A DNA stretch of 7,292 bases from Rhizobium sp. LCM 4573 (GCF_001854865.1 NZ_MDDW01000003.1:316168-323459), one strand, 5' to 3'; shown: positions 1 through 6,795, numbered from the stretch's first letter. Notes: generated by a model from the sequence alone, not told the origin. Made by a program: numbers and translations.

Positions 1-896
1 ACGATCACATGGCTCAGGACATTGGGAAAGATGTGCTGGAAGATGATGCGTCGGTCCGTGGCACCGATCGCCATCGCCGCCCGCACATAATCGATGCGCG
101 CCAGAGCAAGCGTCTTGCCGCGTACCTCGCGCGACATCTGCGCCCAGCCGAGCGCCGACATCACGAAGATGACAAAGGCGAGAAAGACGTTGGTCGGCGC
201 GGTGATGGGGATCAGCGAGGTCAGCGCCAGATAGAGCGGCAATTGCGGAAAGGCGAGCACCAGTTCGACGAAGCGCTGCACCCAGACGTCGAAGCTTCCG
301 CCGTAATAGCCCGAGACCATGCCGATCGTCGTGCCCACGACCGTTATGATGACGACCACGATCAAGGCGATCATCAGCGAGATTCGCGAGCCGATGATCG
401 CACGCGACAGCACATCACGGCCGAATTTGTCGGTGCCGAGGAAATGCACCGGCTGCCCGTCGACCGAGCCAAAGAAATGCCGGTTCGCCGGAATGAAGCC
501 AAAAAGATTGTATTCCGCACCCTTCACGAAGAAGCCGAGATGACGCGGATTATCATAGTCCGGCCCAACGATCGGCTGGAAGGTGACGGGATCGAGCTCT
601 TCGGAATCCGCCAGCGCGTAGACGCGCGGCCAGACGAGCTTACCCTCCTTGTCGTGGAAGCTGATCGCCTGCGGCGGCGCAAAGCCGATATCCGTCGCCT
701 TGGGGTCCACCGGCGCCAGAAAGTCCGCAAAGACGGCCATGATCATCAAAAGACCGACGAGGATCAGCCCCATCATGCCGGTCCAAGAGCGTTTCAGGCG
801 CCGCCAGACGAGCGCCAGATAGCTCTCGTTGCCGTGCGGGCCGCTCTTGAGAGCTTCTTCCTGCTGCGGTGAAGATGAGGAGTCCAAAGCGTACAT
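1..896 (-). CDS. ABC transporter permease, DppC/OppC type (3' end cut by window edge)
   Basis: Inner-membrane permease of a peptide-family (Dpp/Opp-like) ABC importer, the likely second permease of the alpha-galactoside transporter encoded upstream. The first 298 residues are visible and the C-terminus lies beyond the left edge. Seen: a cytoplasmic N-terminus rich in S, Q and E; a first membrane segment at about residues 40-60; a long hydrophilic stretch at about 62-150; the family signature LGTDKFGRD at 153-161; membrane segments at about 172-195, 208-230 and 236-252; and the EAA loop that docks the ATPase at about 270-292 (YVRAAMAIGATDRR to IFPN). The start ATG (894-896) has AAGGAG six bases upstream, and one base separates it from the stop of the preceding permease gene (TGAGATG), so the two are translationally coupled. 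It is probably the counterpart of agpC in S. meliloti. Function as permease is near certain; the substrate is inferred from the neighbours. Confidence 0.93.
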   Translation of the reverse strand, partial: MYALDSSSSPQQEEALKSGPHGNESYLALVWRRLKRSWTGMMGLILVGLLMIMAVFADFLAPVDPKATDIGFAPPQAISFHDKEGKLVWPRVYALADSEELDPVTFQPIVGPDYDNPRHLGFFVKGAEYNLFGFIPANRHFFGSVDGQPVHFLGTDKFGRDVLSRAIIGSRISLMIALIVVVIITVVGTTIGMVSGYYGGSFDVWVQRFVELVLAFPQLPLYLALTSLIPITAPTNVFLAFVIFVMSALGWAQMSREVRGKTLALARIDYVRAAMAIGATDRRIIFQHIFPNVLSHVI

Positions 897-897
897 C

Positions 898-1905
898 TCA
901 GGCTCCTTCGTATTGGCGGACCCGCGGGTCCAGCATCGCAAGCAGCATGTCGGCGATGATGTTGCCGACGATCAGCGTAGCCGACAGCACCATCATGAAG
1001 GTCGCGGTCACGTAGACGTCGCCGATCGCCATCGAGCCGACGATGGCGGGACCTACGGTCGGCAGCGCGAAGATGATCGCCGTCTCGATCTCGCCGGTCA
1101 GCATGTAGGGAAGCACGACACCCTGGTACATGACGAGCGGGTGCACCGCATTCGGCACCGCATGGCGCATCACGACGGCACCCTCCGACAGGCCCTTGGC
1201 CCGCGCCGTCTCGACATATTGCGCATTCAGCGTGTCCAGCAGATTGCCGCGCATGACGCGCATGTTATAGGCAAGCCCCCCGAAGGTGGCGATCGCCACG
1301 ACCGGCCAGACATGGCTGACGAGATCGACGAACTTCGCCCATGACCAGGGCGCACCGCCATATTGCGGCGAGAAGAAGCTGCCGATTTCCGATACATCGA
1401 AGTGGAAGACGAGCAGGTAGACGATGATCAGCGCCATCAGAAAGCGCGGCACCGTCATGCCGAGAAAGGAAATGCCCGAAAGAAGGTTGTCGATCCAGGA
1501 ATACTGGCGCGTCGCCGCCCATATGCCGAAGGCGATGCCGAGCACAGAGGCAAGCAAGTGGCAGACGAGGGCCAAAGCGAGCGTGCGCGGCAGACGCTCG
1601 CCGACAACGTCTGCGACCGGCTTGTTGTAGTACATGCTGTAGCCGAAATCGCCCTCGGTGATGATCCCCTTGATCCAGTTGACGTATTGGATGACGAGCG
1701 GCTTATCGAGGCCGTGCTCGGCGCGATAGGCCTGCGCCTGCGCCTCTGCCTGGGCGTAAGATGCGCCACTCTGATTGATGAGCTGCGAACGGATATAGTC
1801 GGCATAGTCGCCGGGCGGCGCCTGGATGATCGCGAAAGTCACCACGCTCAAAACGAAGAGCACGGGGATCGCAGACGCAATGCGCATGAGCAGGAATCGC
1901 AACAT
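898..1905 (-). CDS. ABC transporter permease, DppB/OppB type
   Basis: First inner-membrane permease of the importer, 335 residues, a normal length for DppB-like proteins. Seen: the typical N-terminal membrane segment (about 8-28) followed by APPGDYADY; a periplasmic loop with GLDKPL and the GDFGYS motif (85-90); membrane segments at about 105-130, 143-167, 200-218, 260-285 and 300-325; the EAA loop at about 230-252 (YVETARAKGLSEGAV to AVPN) for contact with the ATPase; and the closing DPRVR at 326-330. It lies 114 bases after the binding-protein stop, a gap that holds a strong stem-loop, and it runs directly into the second permease gene. It should form the heterodimeric channel with that protein. 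It is probably the counterpart of agpB in S. meliloti. The family is certain; alpha-galactoside as substrate is inferred from the adjacent MelA-type glycosidase. Confidence 0.95.
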   Translation of the reverse strand: MLRFLLMRIASAIPVLFVLSVVTFAIIQAPPGDYADYIRSQLINQSGASYAQAEAQAQAYRAEHGLDKPLVIQYVNWIKGIITEGDFGYSMYYNKPVADVVGERLPRTLALALVCHLLASVLGIAFGIWAATRQYSWIDNLLSGISFLGMTVPRFLMALIIVYLLVFHFDVSEIGSFFSPQYGGAPWSWAKFVDLVSHVWPVVAIATFGGLAYNMRVMRGNLLDTLNAQYVETARAKGLSEGAVVMRHAVPNAVHPLVMYQGVVLPYMLTGEIETAIIFALPTVGPAIVGSMAIGDVYVTATFMMVLSATLIVGNIIADMLLAMLDPRVRQYEGA

Positions 1906-1924
1906 CGAACGGTTCGCTCTCCTT
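1906..1924 (-). promoter_or_regulatory. Ribosome site with dyad in the spacer, DppB-type permease gene
   Basis: On the minus strand AAGGAG (complement of 1919-1924) lies 13 bases before the permease ATG (1903-1905), longer than the usual 5-10. The spacer next to the ATG is a dyad, CGAAC-C-GTTCG (1906-1916). If it folds (four base pairs with a three-base loop), it would bring the ribosome site closer to the start codon. The dyad is seen directly; any effect on translation is inference. Confidence 0.4.
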
Positions 1925-1968
1925 GCGGCCGGTCACGCCTTGTCGATGCAACCGGCTTGTTGGTCCCG

Positions 1969-1995
1969 TCCGGCCGCGCACCACGCGCGGCCGGA
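1969..1995 (-). promoter_or_regulatory. Intercistronic mRNA stem-loop between binding-protein and permease genes
   Basis: A perfect 11-bp inverted repeat with a 5-base loop: TCCGGCCGCGC (1969-1979), loop 1980-1984, GCGCGGCCGGA (1985-1995). Ten of the eleven pairs are G-C. It begins 24 bases after the binding-protein stop codon and ends 63 bases before the permease ATG. No T-run follows on the minus strand, so it is not a classic intrinsic terminator. In other binding-protein operons, such as malE-malF of E. coli, a stem-loop in this place protects the upstream message from 3' exonucleases, giving excess binding protein over permease. That role is inferred here from position and strength. Confidence 0.75.
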
Positions 1996-2019
1996 TACTC
2001 GCTTCGTCAGGGAGGAGCT

Positions 2020-4107
2020 CTAGTTGATAGGGCCGTTTTCGCCCGGCTTGCCGGGAAGCTGCTCGGGGAAGAGTTCGTATTTGCCCTGCTTGTCGGCCGC
2101 GACCCACAGCCGTTCGCGGATAACGGAATCCTCAGCCCAGTTGAACATGAAGATCGGGGTGCCCTGCGGCACGTTGGAGAAGCGCTTGTTGATGATGAGC
2201 GCGCCGGGATATTCCGTCAGACCGACGGTATCGACATTCTCAGTCGCGGTCTTCTGATACTGTTTCATCAGGGCAACCCGCTCGTCATTGTCCTGGCTGG
2301 TGCGGAACTTGTTGATGATATCGGCAAGCTCCTCCTCATAGGGCATGAGGTCGAGCTTGCCATCCTTGCCGGCGCGGTGATGCCAGCTCGTGCGGGGGCC
2401 TACAGGGGCAAGCTGCTCCGTGCTCTGGACGACCGAAGCCAGCTCGGTGGTGTTGCGCTGGATCAGCCAGTCGAAGCGGCCGCTATAGTGAGCGTCATCC
2501 CGCTTCGGACCGTCGAGCGCATTGATGATGATCTTGAGCCCCAGTTTTTCCATCTGGCCGACAATGCCTTCGGCAAGGCTCTTGTCGGTGCTGTATCCGT
2601 TGTTGACCAGAAGCACGATCTCAACGTTTTTCCCTCCTTCGGTGCCGGCCGGGAAGTTCACGAAACCGTCGCCATCCGTATCCTTGAGACCGACCTTCTC
2701 AAGCAGCCCCTTGGCGCTTTCGAGATCATGGGGATAGTAGACGACGGAGTTTCTGTCGTAGAAGCTCGTGCCGGATACCAGGCCACCGGGATAGATCGCC
2801 GTGAACGGTCCCTTGACCAGCGAGTCGCCCAGCGCCTTGCGGTCGACCGCCATCGTGATTGCCTTGCGGAAATCCTCGTTGCGGTTCAGCTCGCGGATCG
2901 CCTGGCCGCGGGGATCGGGATCGCCCCAGCCGTTGGCGGAAAAATTCATGCGCAGATTGTAGCCGATGAGGCGCGGCCCGAAGGCGAGACGCGCGGGTGC
3001 GGTTTCCTCCGCGGCGCGCTTCAACGAGGCCACGAAGTTTTCCGGCTGCTCGAGATTGGAAATATCCCCGGAACCCGCAACCGCCTGCACGTCGCGGTCG
3101 GCCCAGGTCGAGAGCTTGTAATGCAGCTCGTTGAGGTAAGGCAGCTGGTTGCCCTCTTCGTCGACCTTCCAGTAATAAGGATTGCGGCGCATCACGATGA
3201 TGTCGTCCGAGCGATATTCAACCGGAACCCAGCCGCCCATGACCGGCATGTTCAGGAATTCCGGCGGGAAGGCATTCTTGAACTGGTTATAGGTGTTCTT
3301 CGAATATTTGGGATGCTGGGGTTTCAGCAGATGTGACGGCCCCGGGCAGAAGTTCGGATAGGCCATCGTATAGAGATACTGTTTCGGGAAGGCCTCCTTG
3401 AAGGTCCATTCCACCGTATAGGCATCGATCTTCTTCAGCACCGTGCCCTCGCCGAAGGCTTCCGGCGACGCGCCGCCGCCAAGCGGCGAAACATTGGGAT
3501 CGATGACCTCGTCTTCCCAGTAGAACATGATGTCGTCGGCATCGAAGGGATCGCCGTCGGACCACTTGGCGCCTTCGATCAGGTGCATGGTCAGCTTGTG
3601 ACCGTCCTCGGACCACTCCCAGCTCTTGGCGAGGTTCGGAAGCGGTTCGGTATCCTTCGCCTCGATCTGAAAGAGCGGTGCGGTGCGCGTCAGGCATTCC
3701 GAAAGGCCGATGTCGATGCCGCCCCAGCCCTGCGTCTGGCCGGCACCATAGTTCCAACCCTCAGGGCGACCGCCGATGACATGGCGCATCGTATCGCCAT
3801 AGACCCCGATACCGTCGGGCATGTTTTCGGTCTTGAAGACGAGCGGCTCCTTGGGCAGACGATCCTTGACGGGCGGCAGCTTGCCCGTTTCGACGAAATT
3901 CTTCGTCACCCAATCCGGCTCGCGATATTCAGGCAGCGCCTTGAATTCGAGAATGGAATCGCGGGTCACGTATTTGATCTTGCCTTCCGCCGGAAACTGC
4001 GGCGGAACCGGCGGGGTGGTCGGCTCGGATGCGGCGGCATTCACCGCCGCTATTGAAACGCCAAGCGCCAATCCGGCACGAATGCCGATCTCTCGTAAAT
4101 TCGTCAT
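2020..4107 (-). CDS. agpA: Periplasmic solute-binding protein of ABC importer, SBP_bac_5 family, probable alpha-galactoside binder
   Basis: Captures the substrate in the periplasm and delivers it to the two permeases encoded downstream. The protein has 695 residues, longer than DppA/OppA (about 535) and like the long subgroup that includes S. meliloti AgpA (raffinose and melibiose uptake) and A. tumefaciens MelB (galactinol, melibiose, raffinose). Seen: a signal peptide at 1-26 (R5, R10, a hydrophobic core, then NAAA before SE) with no lipobox cysteine, so it is probably soluble; the family hallmark at about 160-200 (LAKSWEWSEDG, then EGAKWSDGDPFDADD); a region at about 410-435 (FRKAITMAVDRKAL) typical of the family; and an Asp-rich DTDGDGF loop at 476-482. 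ATG 4105-4107 is chosen because AGGAGG lies nine bases upstream and it gives a proper signal peptide; the frame stays open upstream only because it overlaps the glycosidase gene. The family is certain; the ligand is inferred from MelA next door. Confidence 0.92.
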   Translation of the reverse strand: MTNLREIGIRAGLALGVSIAAVNAAASEPTTPPVPPQFPAEGKIKYVTRDSILEFKALPEYREPDWVTKNFVETGKLPPVKDRLPKEPLVFKTENMPDGIGVYGDTMRHVIGGRPEGWNYGAGQTQGWGGIDIGLSECLTRTAPLFQIEAKDTEPLPNLAKSWEWSEDGHKLTMHLIEGAKWSDGDPFDADDIMFYWEDEVIDPNVSPLGGGASPEAFGEGTVLKKIDAYTVEWTFKEAFPKQYLYTMAYPNFCPGPSHLLKPQHPKYSKNTYNQFKNAFPPEFLNMPVMGGWVPVEYRSDDIIVMRRNPYYWKVDEEGNQLPYLNELHYKLSTWADRDVQAVAGSGDISNLEQPENFVASLKRAAEETAPARLAFGPRLIGYNLRMNFSANGWGDPDPRGQAIRELNRNEDFRKAITMAVDRKALGDSLVKGPFTAIYPGGLVSGTSFYDRNSVVYYPHDLESAKGLLEKVGLKDTDGDGFVNFPAGTEGGKNVEIVLLVNNGYSTDKSLAEGIVGQMEKLGLKIIINALDGPKRDDAHYSGRFDWLIQRNTTELASVVQSTEQLAPVGPRTSWHHRAGKDGKLDLMPYEEELADIINKFRTSQDNDERVALMKQYQKTATENVDTVGLTEYPGALIINKRFSNVPQGTPIFMFNWAEDSVIRERLWVAADKQGKYELFPEQLPGKPGENGPIN

Positions 4108-4116
4108 CGTCTTTCT

Positions 4117-4122
4117 CCTCCT
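4117..4122 (-). promoter_or_regulatory. Ribosome-binding site of the binding-protein gene
   Basis: The minus strand reads AGGAGG nine bases before ATG 4105-4107, a near-consensus Shine-Dalgarno. It fixes the start of the binding protein at residue MTNLREIG rather than at upstream in-frame codons inside the glycosidase gene. The 121-base gap between glycosidase stop and this start (4108-4228) shows no other convincing element. Confidence 0.85.
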
Positions 4123-4228
4123 CTTCCGGAGCGCTTCGACACGCCTCCGCTTCTCCTCGAACGACAATGAAAAAAGCTCCCCAATACCTCTCTCCTCGGA
4201 GGCCTTTCCCGACGCTTTCCGCCAGACC

Positions 4229-5695
4229 TCAGACAGCCCGCTTGAGCGCTTCTTTTTCGGCCCGCAATTCCTCGATGGAGCGGATGTTGCGCCGCGCCGC
4301 ACCCGCCCATTCGCGCGTCTTCACCTTCGCACTTGCAAGCCGCTCCCTGGCGGCGGGAACCGCATGGGCATATTGCGGCAGCCAGCGAGCCTGGGCGACG
4401 ACCATTTCGTCGACCATCTGCCAGACCTCCTCAGGCGTCGCGACGGCCCCCACCAGTGGATCGTGCAGGACGGCGAGTTTGAGAAGATCGATATCGCCGC
4501 TGATCGCCGCATGCACCGACATGCGCTGCACATTGATGGAGGAAATGCAGGTCGCGGCGCAGGCTTCCGGAATGGTGATGCCGGAGACCATGTTGATGCC
4601 GAAGCGATCGACGAAACCGGGTGACTCGATGATCGCGTCCGAAGGCAGGTTGGCGATCACGCCGTTGTTCTTGACGTTGAAATGGCCGCGATAGACGCGC
4701 CCCGTCTCCAGCGCTTCCAGGATATGGCTTGCATGCTCGTTGGAACGCATGGCCGCATCGATCGGCTTTTCGGCCGAGGCGAGAAATTGCGGGAATTCCG
4801 TTTCGAACCAGTTTCGTGTCTCTGTGGAATGCCGCAGGTAACCGCCGGTCTCCCCATGGATCCAGTTCGACATGTCGATCCATTTGGTGATCTCTTCCGG
4901 CCGCTTGCGATACCAGGGCAGGTATTCGGAAAGATGCCCGTTGCTTTCGGTCGAATAGACGCCGAAGCGTTTCAGGACATCGATGCGCAACTTCTCCTGC
5001 TGCGAATAGACCGGATGGGCCTCGAAGGCGGCAATGAGCTCGTCCTTGCCAATCTTGCGGCCGTTCAATTTCAGGTCGATGAACCAGGTCTGATGATTGA
5101 TGCCGGAGCAGATATAGTCCAGCTCCTTGACGGATTTGGCGCCAAGGACCTCGGCGATCTGCTCGGCGCCATGCTGGACACCGTGGCAGAGACCGACGGT
5201 ATCAACCTTGCCGTATTCGATGGCTGCCCAGGTGTTCATCGCCATCGGATTCGCATAATTCAGGAACTTCGCGCCGGGGGCTGCGACCTCACGGATATCC
5301 TTGCAGAAATCGAGGATGACCGGGATGTTGCGCTGACCATAGAGAATGCCGCCGGCGCAGATGGTATCACCGACACACTGGTCAATGCCGTATTTCAGTG
5401 GAATGCGGATGTCGTCGGCATAGGCTTCCAGGCCGCCGACGCGCACGCAGCTCATGATATAGCGCGCACCCTCCAATGCCTTGCGGCGATCGGTGGTCGC
5501 CGTCACTTTCGTTGGCAGCTTGTTGGATTCGACGATCTTGTCGAGGATCGCCTTGATCATCTGAAGATTGTGCTCGCTGATATCGGTGAGAGCGAATTCG
5601 ACGTCGGCGAATTCTGGAACGCAAAGGATGTCCGTGAACAGTTTCTTCGTGAAGCCGACGCTGCCTGCTCCGATGATAGCGATTTTGAAACTCAT
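4229..5695 (-). CDS. melA: Alpha-galactosidase, glycoside hydrolase family 4 (NAD- and metal-dependent)
   Basis: Cytoplasmic enzyme expected to split alpha-galactosides such as melibiose, raffinose or galactinol into galactose and the remaining sugar. It would use the GH4 mechanism: transient oxidation at C3 by bound NAD+, help from a divalent metal (usually Mn2+), and elimination. Seen in 488 residues: an N-terminal Rossmann NAD site GAGSVGF (9-15) with an acidic residue at the end of the second strand (TDIS, 37-40); NYANPMAMNT (146-155); the metal-ligand motif LCHGV with C170 and H171; and GINHQTWF with N200 and H201. Together these are the GH4 signature. The start ATG has GAGGA (complement of 5704-5708) eight bases upstream. 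It is the first gene of the operon, 121 bases ahead of the transporter binding protein, so sugar is imported intact and cut inside. E. coli MelA has about 451 residues; the extra length is mainly a charged C-terminal tail (about 447-488). A galacturonidase of the same family is the main alternative. Confidence 0.9.
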   Translation of the reverse strand: MSFKIAIIGAGSVGFTKKLFTDILCVPEFADVEFALTDISEHNLQMIKAILDKIVESNKLPTKVTATTDRRKALEGARYIMSCVRVGGLEAYADDIRIPLKYGIDQCVGDTICAGGILYGQRNIPVILDFCKDIREVAAPGAKFLNYANPMAMNTWAAIEYGKVDTVGLCHGVQHGAEQIAEVLGAKSVKELDYICSGINHQTWFIDLKLNGRKIGKDELIAAFEAHPVYSQQEKLRIDVLKRFGVYSTESNGHLSEYLPWYRKRPEEITKWIDMSNWIHGETGGYLRHSTETRNWFETEFPQFLASAEKPIDAAMRSNEHASHILEALETGRVYRGHFNVKNNGVIANLPSDAIIESPGFVDRFGINMVSGITIPEACAATCISSINVQRMSVHAAISGDIDLLKLAVLHDPLVGAVATPEEVWQMVDEMVVAQARWLPQYAHAVPAARERLASAKVKTREWAGAARRNIRSIEELRAEKEALKRAV

Positions 5696-5774
5696 GATTC
5701 ACATCCTCATTGCGAACTGAAGGCGGAAGCCGGCGGTGGTAGCTACAGGATGACAGTCCCGAAAGCTGCGGCAT

Positions 5775-5807
5775 GAAAAGCTTGGAAAAGCTGGCATAGC
5801 GATGCCA
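5775..5807. repeat. Phased direct repeat plus palindrome, candidate operator of the melA operon
   Basis: GAAAAGCT occurs at 5775-5782 and again at 5785-5792, a 10-bp period close to one helical turn. It abuts TGGCAT-AGCG-ATGCCA (5792-5807), a palindrome with 6-bp arms. GGCAT also precedes the first copy (5770-5774), so GGCAT recurs 23 bp apart. The cluster lies 80-112 bp upstream of the melA start codon, a normal position for an activator or repressor site. Repeats are seen directly; regulator identity is inference. Confidence 0.5.
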
Positions 5808-5845
5808 AATCCTCCCGAAAACCTTCCTCCAACTTCTCCTCGGAC

Positions 5846-5891
5846 AAGGATTATGCGTATATTCCGGCAGGGGGCCAGAGAAGGATTATGC
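5846..5891 (+). repeat. 11-bp direct repeat, candidate sites for the AraC-type regulator
   Basis: AAGGATTATGC occurs exactly at 5846-5856 and 5881-5891, 35 bp start to start, and likeness continues a few bases further (TAT after one or zero extra bases). AraC/XylS proteins commonly bind direct repeats because each monomer carries two helix-turn-helix motifs. The first copy lies just ahead of a candidate -10. The second includes the GAAGGA ribosome site of the regulator gene, so binding here could also limit the regulator's own expression. Confidence 0.55.
5858..5863 (+). promoter_or_regulatory. Candidate -10 element of the regulator gene
   Basis: TATATT sits 33-38 bp before the regulator's ATG and between the two direct repeats. 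The bases 17 bp further upstream (near 5835-5840) are a poor -35. Only the -10 resemblance supports the assignment. Confidence 0.3.
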
Positions 5892-5895
5892 TATT

Positions 5896-6795
5896 ATGGG
5901 TAATTTTGTGCTGCGGAATCTCATTGCAGCCGGCCCTGGCATGCGAACCGTTTCGCTGCCGCGTGGACGCCAGACGCTCCATACCATGCCGACCAGTAGC
6001 GGTTATGAGATAAGGAAGGGTCCCACCTATGACTGGGACGGGCGAAAGCGTGGTCAGGCGCCTTTCACGGTCCTGCAACATTGCATCAGCGGACGGGGGA
6101 ACCTGCGCTACGAAAATCGCAGGATGCATGTCAAACCCGGTGAAACACTGCTGTTGCTCATTCCACATAATCACCGCTACTGGCTCGAGCGCGATGAGGA
6201 ATGGGAATTTTTCTGGATATCGATGAATGGCGAGGAGGCTTTGAGGATCCACCGTTCCATCCTGGCGATGACCGGTCCAATCCTGCACCTGCAACCCCAG
6301 ACGATCGATCGCCTGGCGCATTGCTGCCATCGGCTCATGACCGGCGGAGAAACACCGGGCGCGGCATCGGCGACCGCCTATGAGGCAGCCATGCTGCTTT
6401 ATGACGACGTCTTCGGCTCACATCCCACATTCAGCCAGGAATATCGAACGATGCAACATGTGCTCAGTTACATCGACAGTCATCTGGATGAGCGTCTCTC
6501 GGTCAGTGATCTGGCGGCCGTGGTCGGTCTGAGCAGGGCCCATTTTTCCCGCATTTTCACGGCCAGCGAGGGACTGCCGCCAGCCGAATTCGTTCTGCAG
6601 AAGAGGCTTCGTCGGGCCGCCAAGCTGCTGACGAAAGCCGCCGAAATGCCTATAAAGGAAGTATCGGCACTCTGCGGCTTCGAGGACCCAAATTACTTCT
6701 CGAAGGTATTCCGCCGCCTTTATGGCACGAACCCGAGCGATTTCCGCACGACGGGCATGTATGCGGCCGTCACCACGCAGCGAAAAAGAGCCTGA
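5896..6795 (+). CDS. AraC/XylS-family transcriptional regulator, probable activator of the alpha-galactoside operon
   Basis: A 299-residue DNA-binding regulator read divergently from the melA operon. Seen: an N-terminal cupin-like sensing domain at about 25-130, with the HVKPGETLLLLIPHNHRYW strand pattern (78-96) typical of sugar-responsive AraC proteins, and a C-terminal AraC domain at about 185-285. That domain has a first helix-turn-helix at about 203-223 (LSVSDLAAVVGLSRAHFSRIF), the linking helix EFVLQKRLRRAAKLL (231-245), and a second helix-turn-helix with the family signature at about 252-280 (PIKEVSALCGFEDPNYFSKVFRRLYGTNPSDFR). ATG 5896 is preferred because GAAGGA lies ten bases before it; the next in-frame Met (residue 16) has no ribosome site. 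In S. meliloti an AraC-like activator (AgpT) is required for alpha-galactoside gene induction, and this is its likely counterpart by position and family. The ligand is inferred. Confidence 0.93.
   Translation: MGNFVLRNLIAAGPGMRTVSLPRGRQTLHTMPTSSGYEIRKGPTYDWDGRKRGQAPFTVLQHCISGRGNLRYENRRMHVKPGETLLLLIPHNHRYWLERDEEWEFFWISMNGEEALRIHRSILAMTGPILHLQPQTIDRLAHCCHRLMTGGETPGAASATAYEAAMLLYDDVFGSHPTFSQEYRTMQHVLSYIDSHLDERLSVSDLAAVVGLSRAHFSRIFTASEGLPPAEFVLQKRLRRAAKLLTKAAEMPIKEVSALCGFEDPNYFSKVFRRLYGTNPSDFRTTGMYAAVTTQRKRA

Larger units (their letters stand above)
5696..5895. promoter_or_regulatory. Divergent promoter and operator region between the melA operon and the AraC-type regulator
   Basis: These 200 bases separate two divergently read start codons, so both promoters should lie here. 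It is more AT-rich than the genes around it and holds the repeat elements listed separately. No convincing -35/-10 pair for the melA operon could be assigned on the minus strand, as is usual for promoters that depend on an AraC-type activator. A pyrimidine-rich stretch at 5809-5842 (plus strand) contains CCTCC at 5811 and 5826 and TCTCCTC near 5835; its role is unknown. Confidence 0.75.

Noticed and set aside
9..872. 287-codon open frame on the plus strand
   Set aside because: The opposite strand encodes a clear DppC-type permease that runs off the left edge; the plus-strand translation is low-complexity R/D/H-rich sequence.
1363..3336. 657-codon open frame on the plus strand
   Set aside because: It is antisense to the binding-protein and permease genes, rich in R, D, H and V with no recognisable domain, and explained by third-position GC bias of the real minus-strand genes.
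4108..4228. Possible terminator (T-run) or hairpin between melA and the binding-protein gene
   Set aside because: The minus strand has GAGCTTTTTC but no stable stem before it. A dyad CGGAG/CTCCG (4127-4131 with 4145-4149) is only 5 bp with a large loop. The genes are best read as one operon.
4108..4302. N-terminal extension of the binding protein by 65 codons
   Set aside because: It would overlap the glycosidase gene, is R/K/S-rich and would bury the signal peptide; a strong AGGAGG precedes the internal ATG at 4105-4107.
4682..5776. 364-codon open frame on the plus strand
   Set aside because: It is antisense to the GH4 glycosidase, which has full family motifs; the plus-strand product has none.
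5888..5898. Alternative ATG at 5888 for the regulator
   Set aside because: It is not in frame with the AraC domain; the 5896 ATG is in frame and has GAAGGA at suitable spacing.
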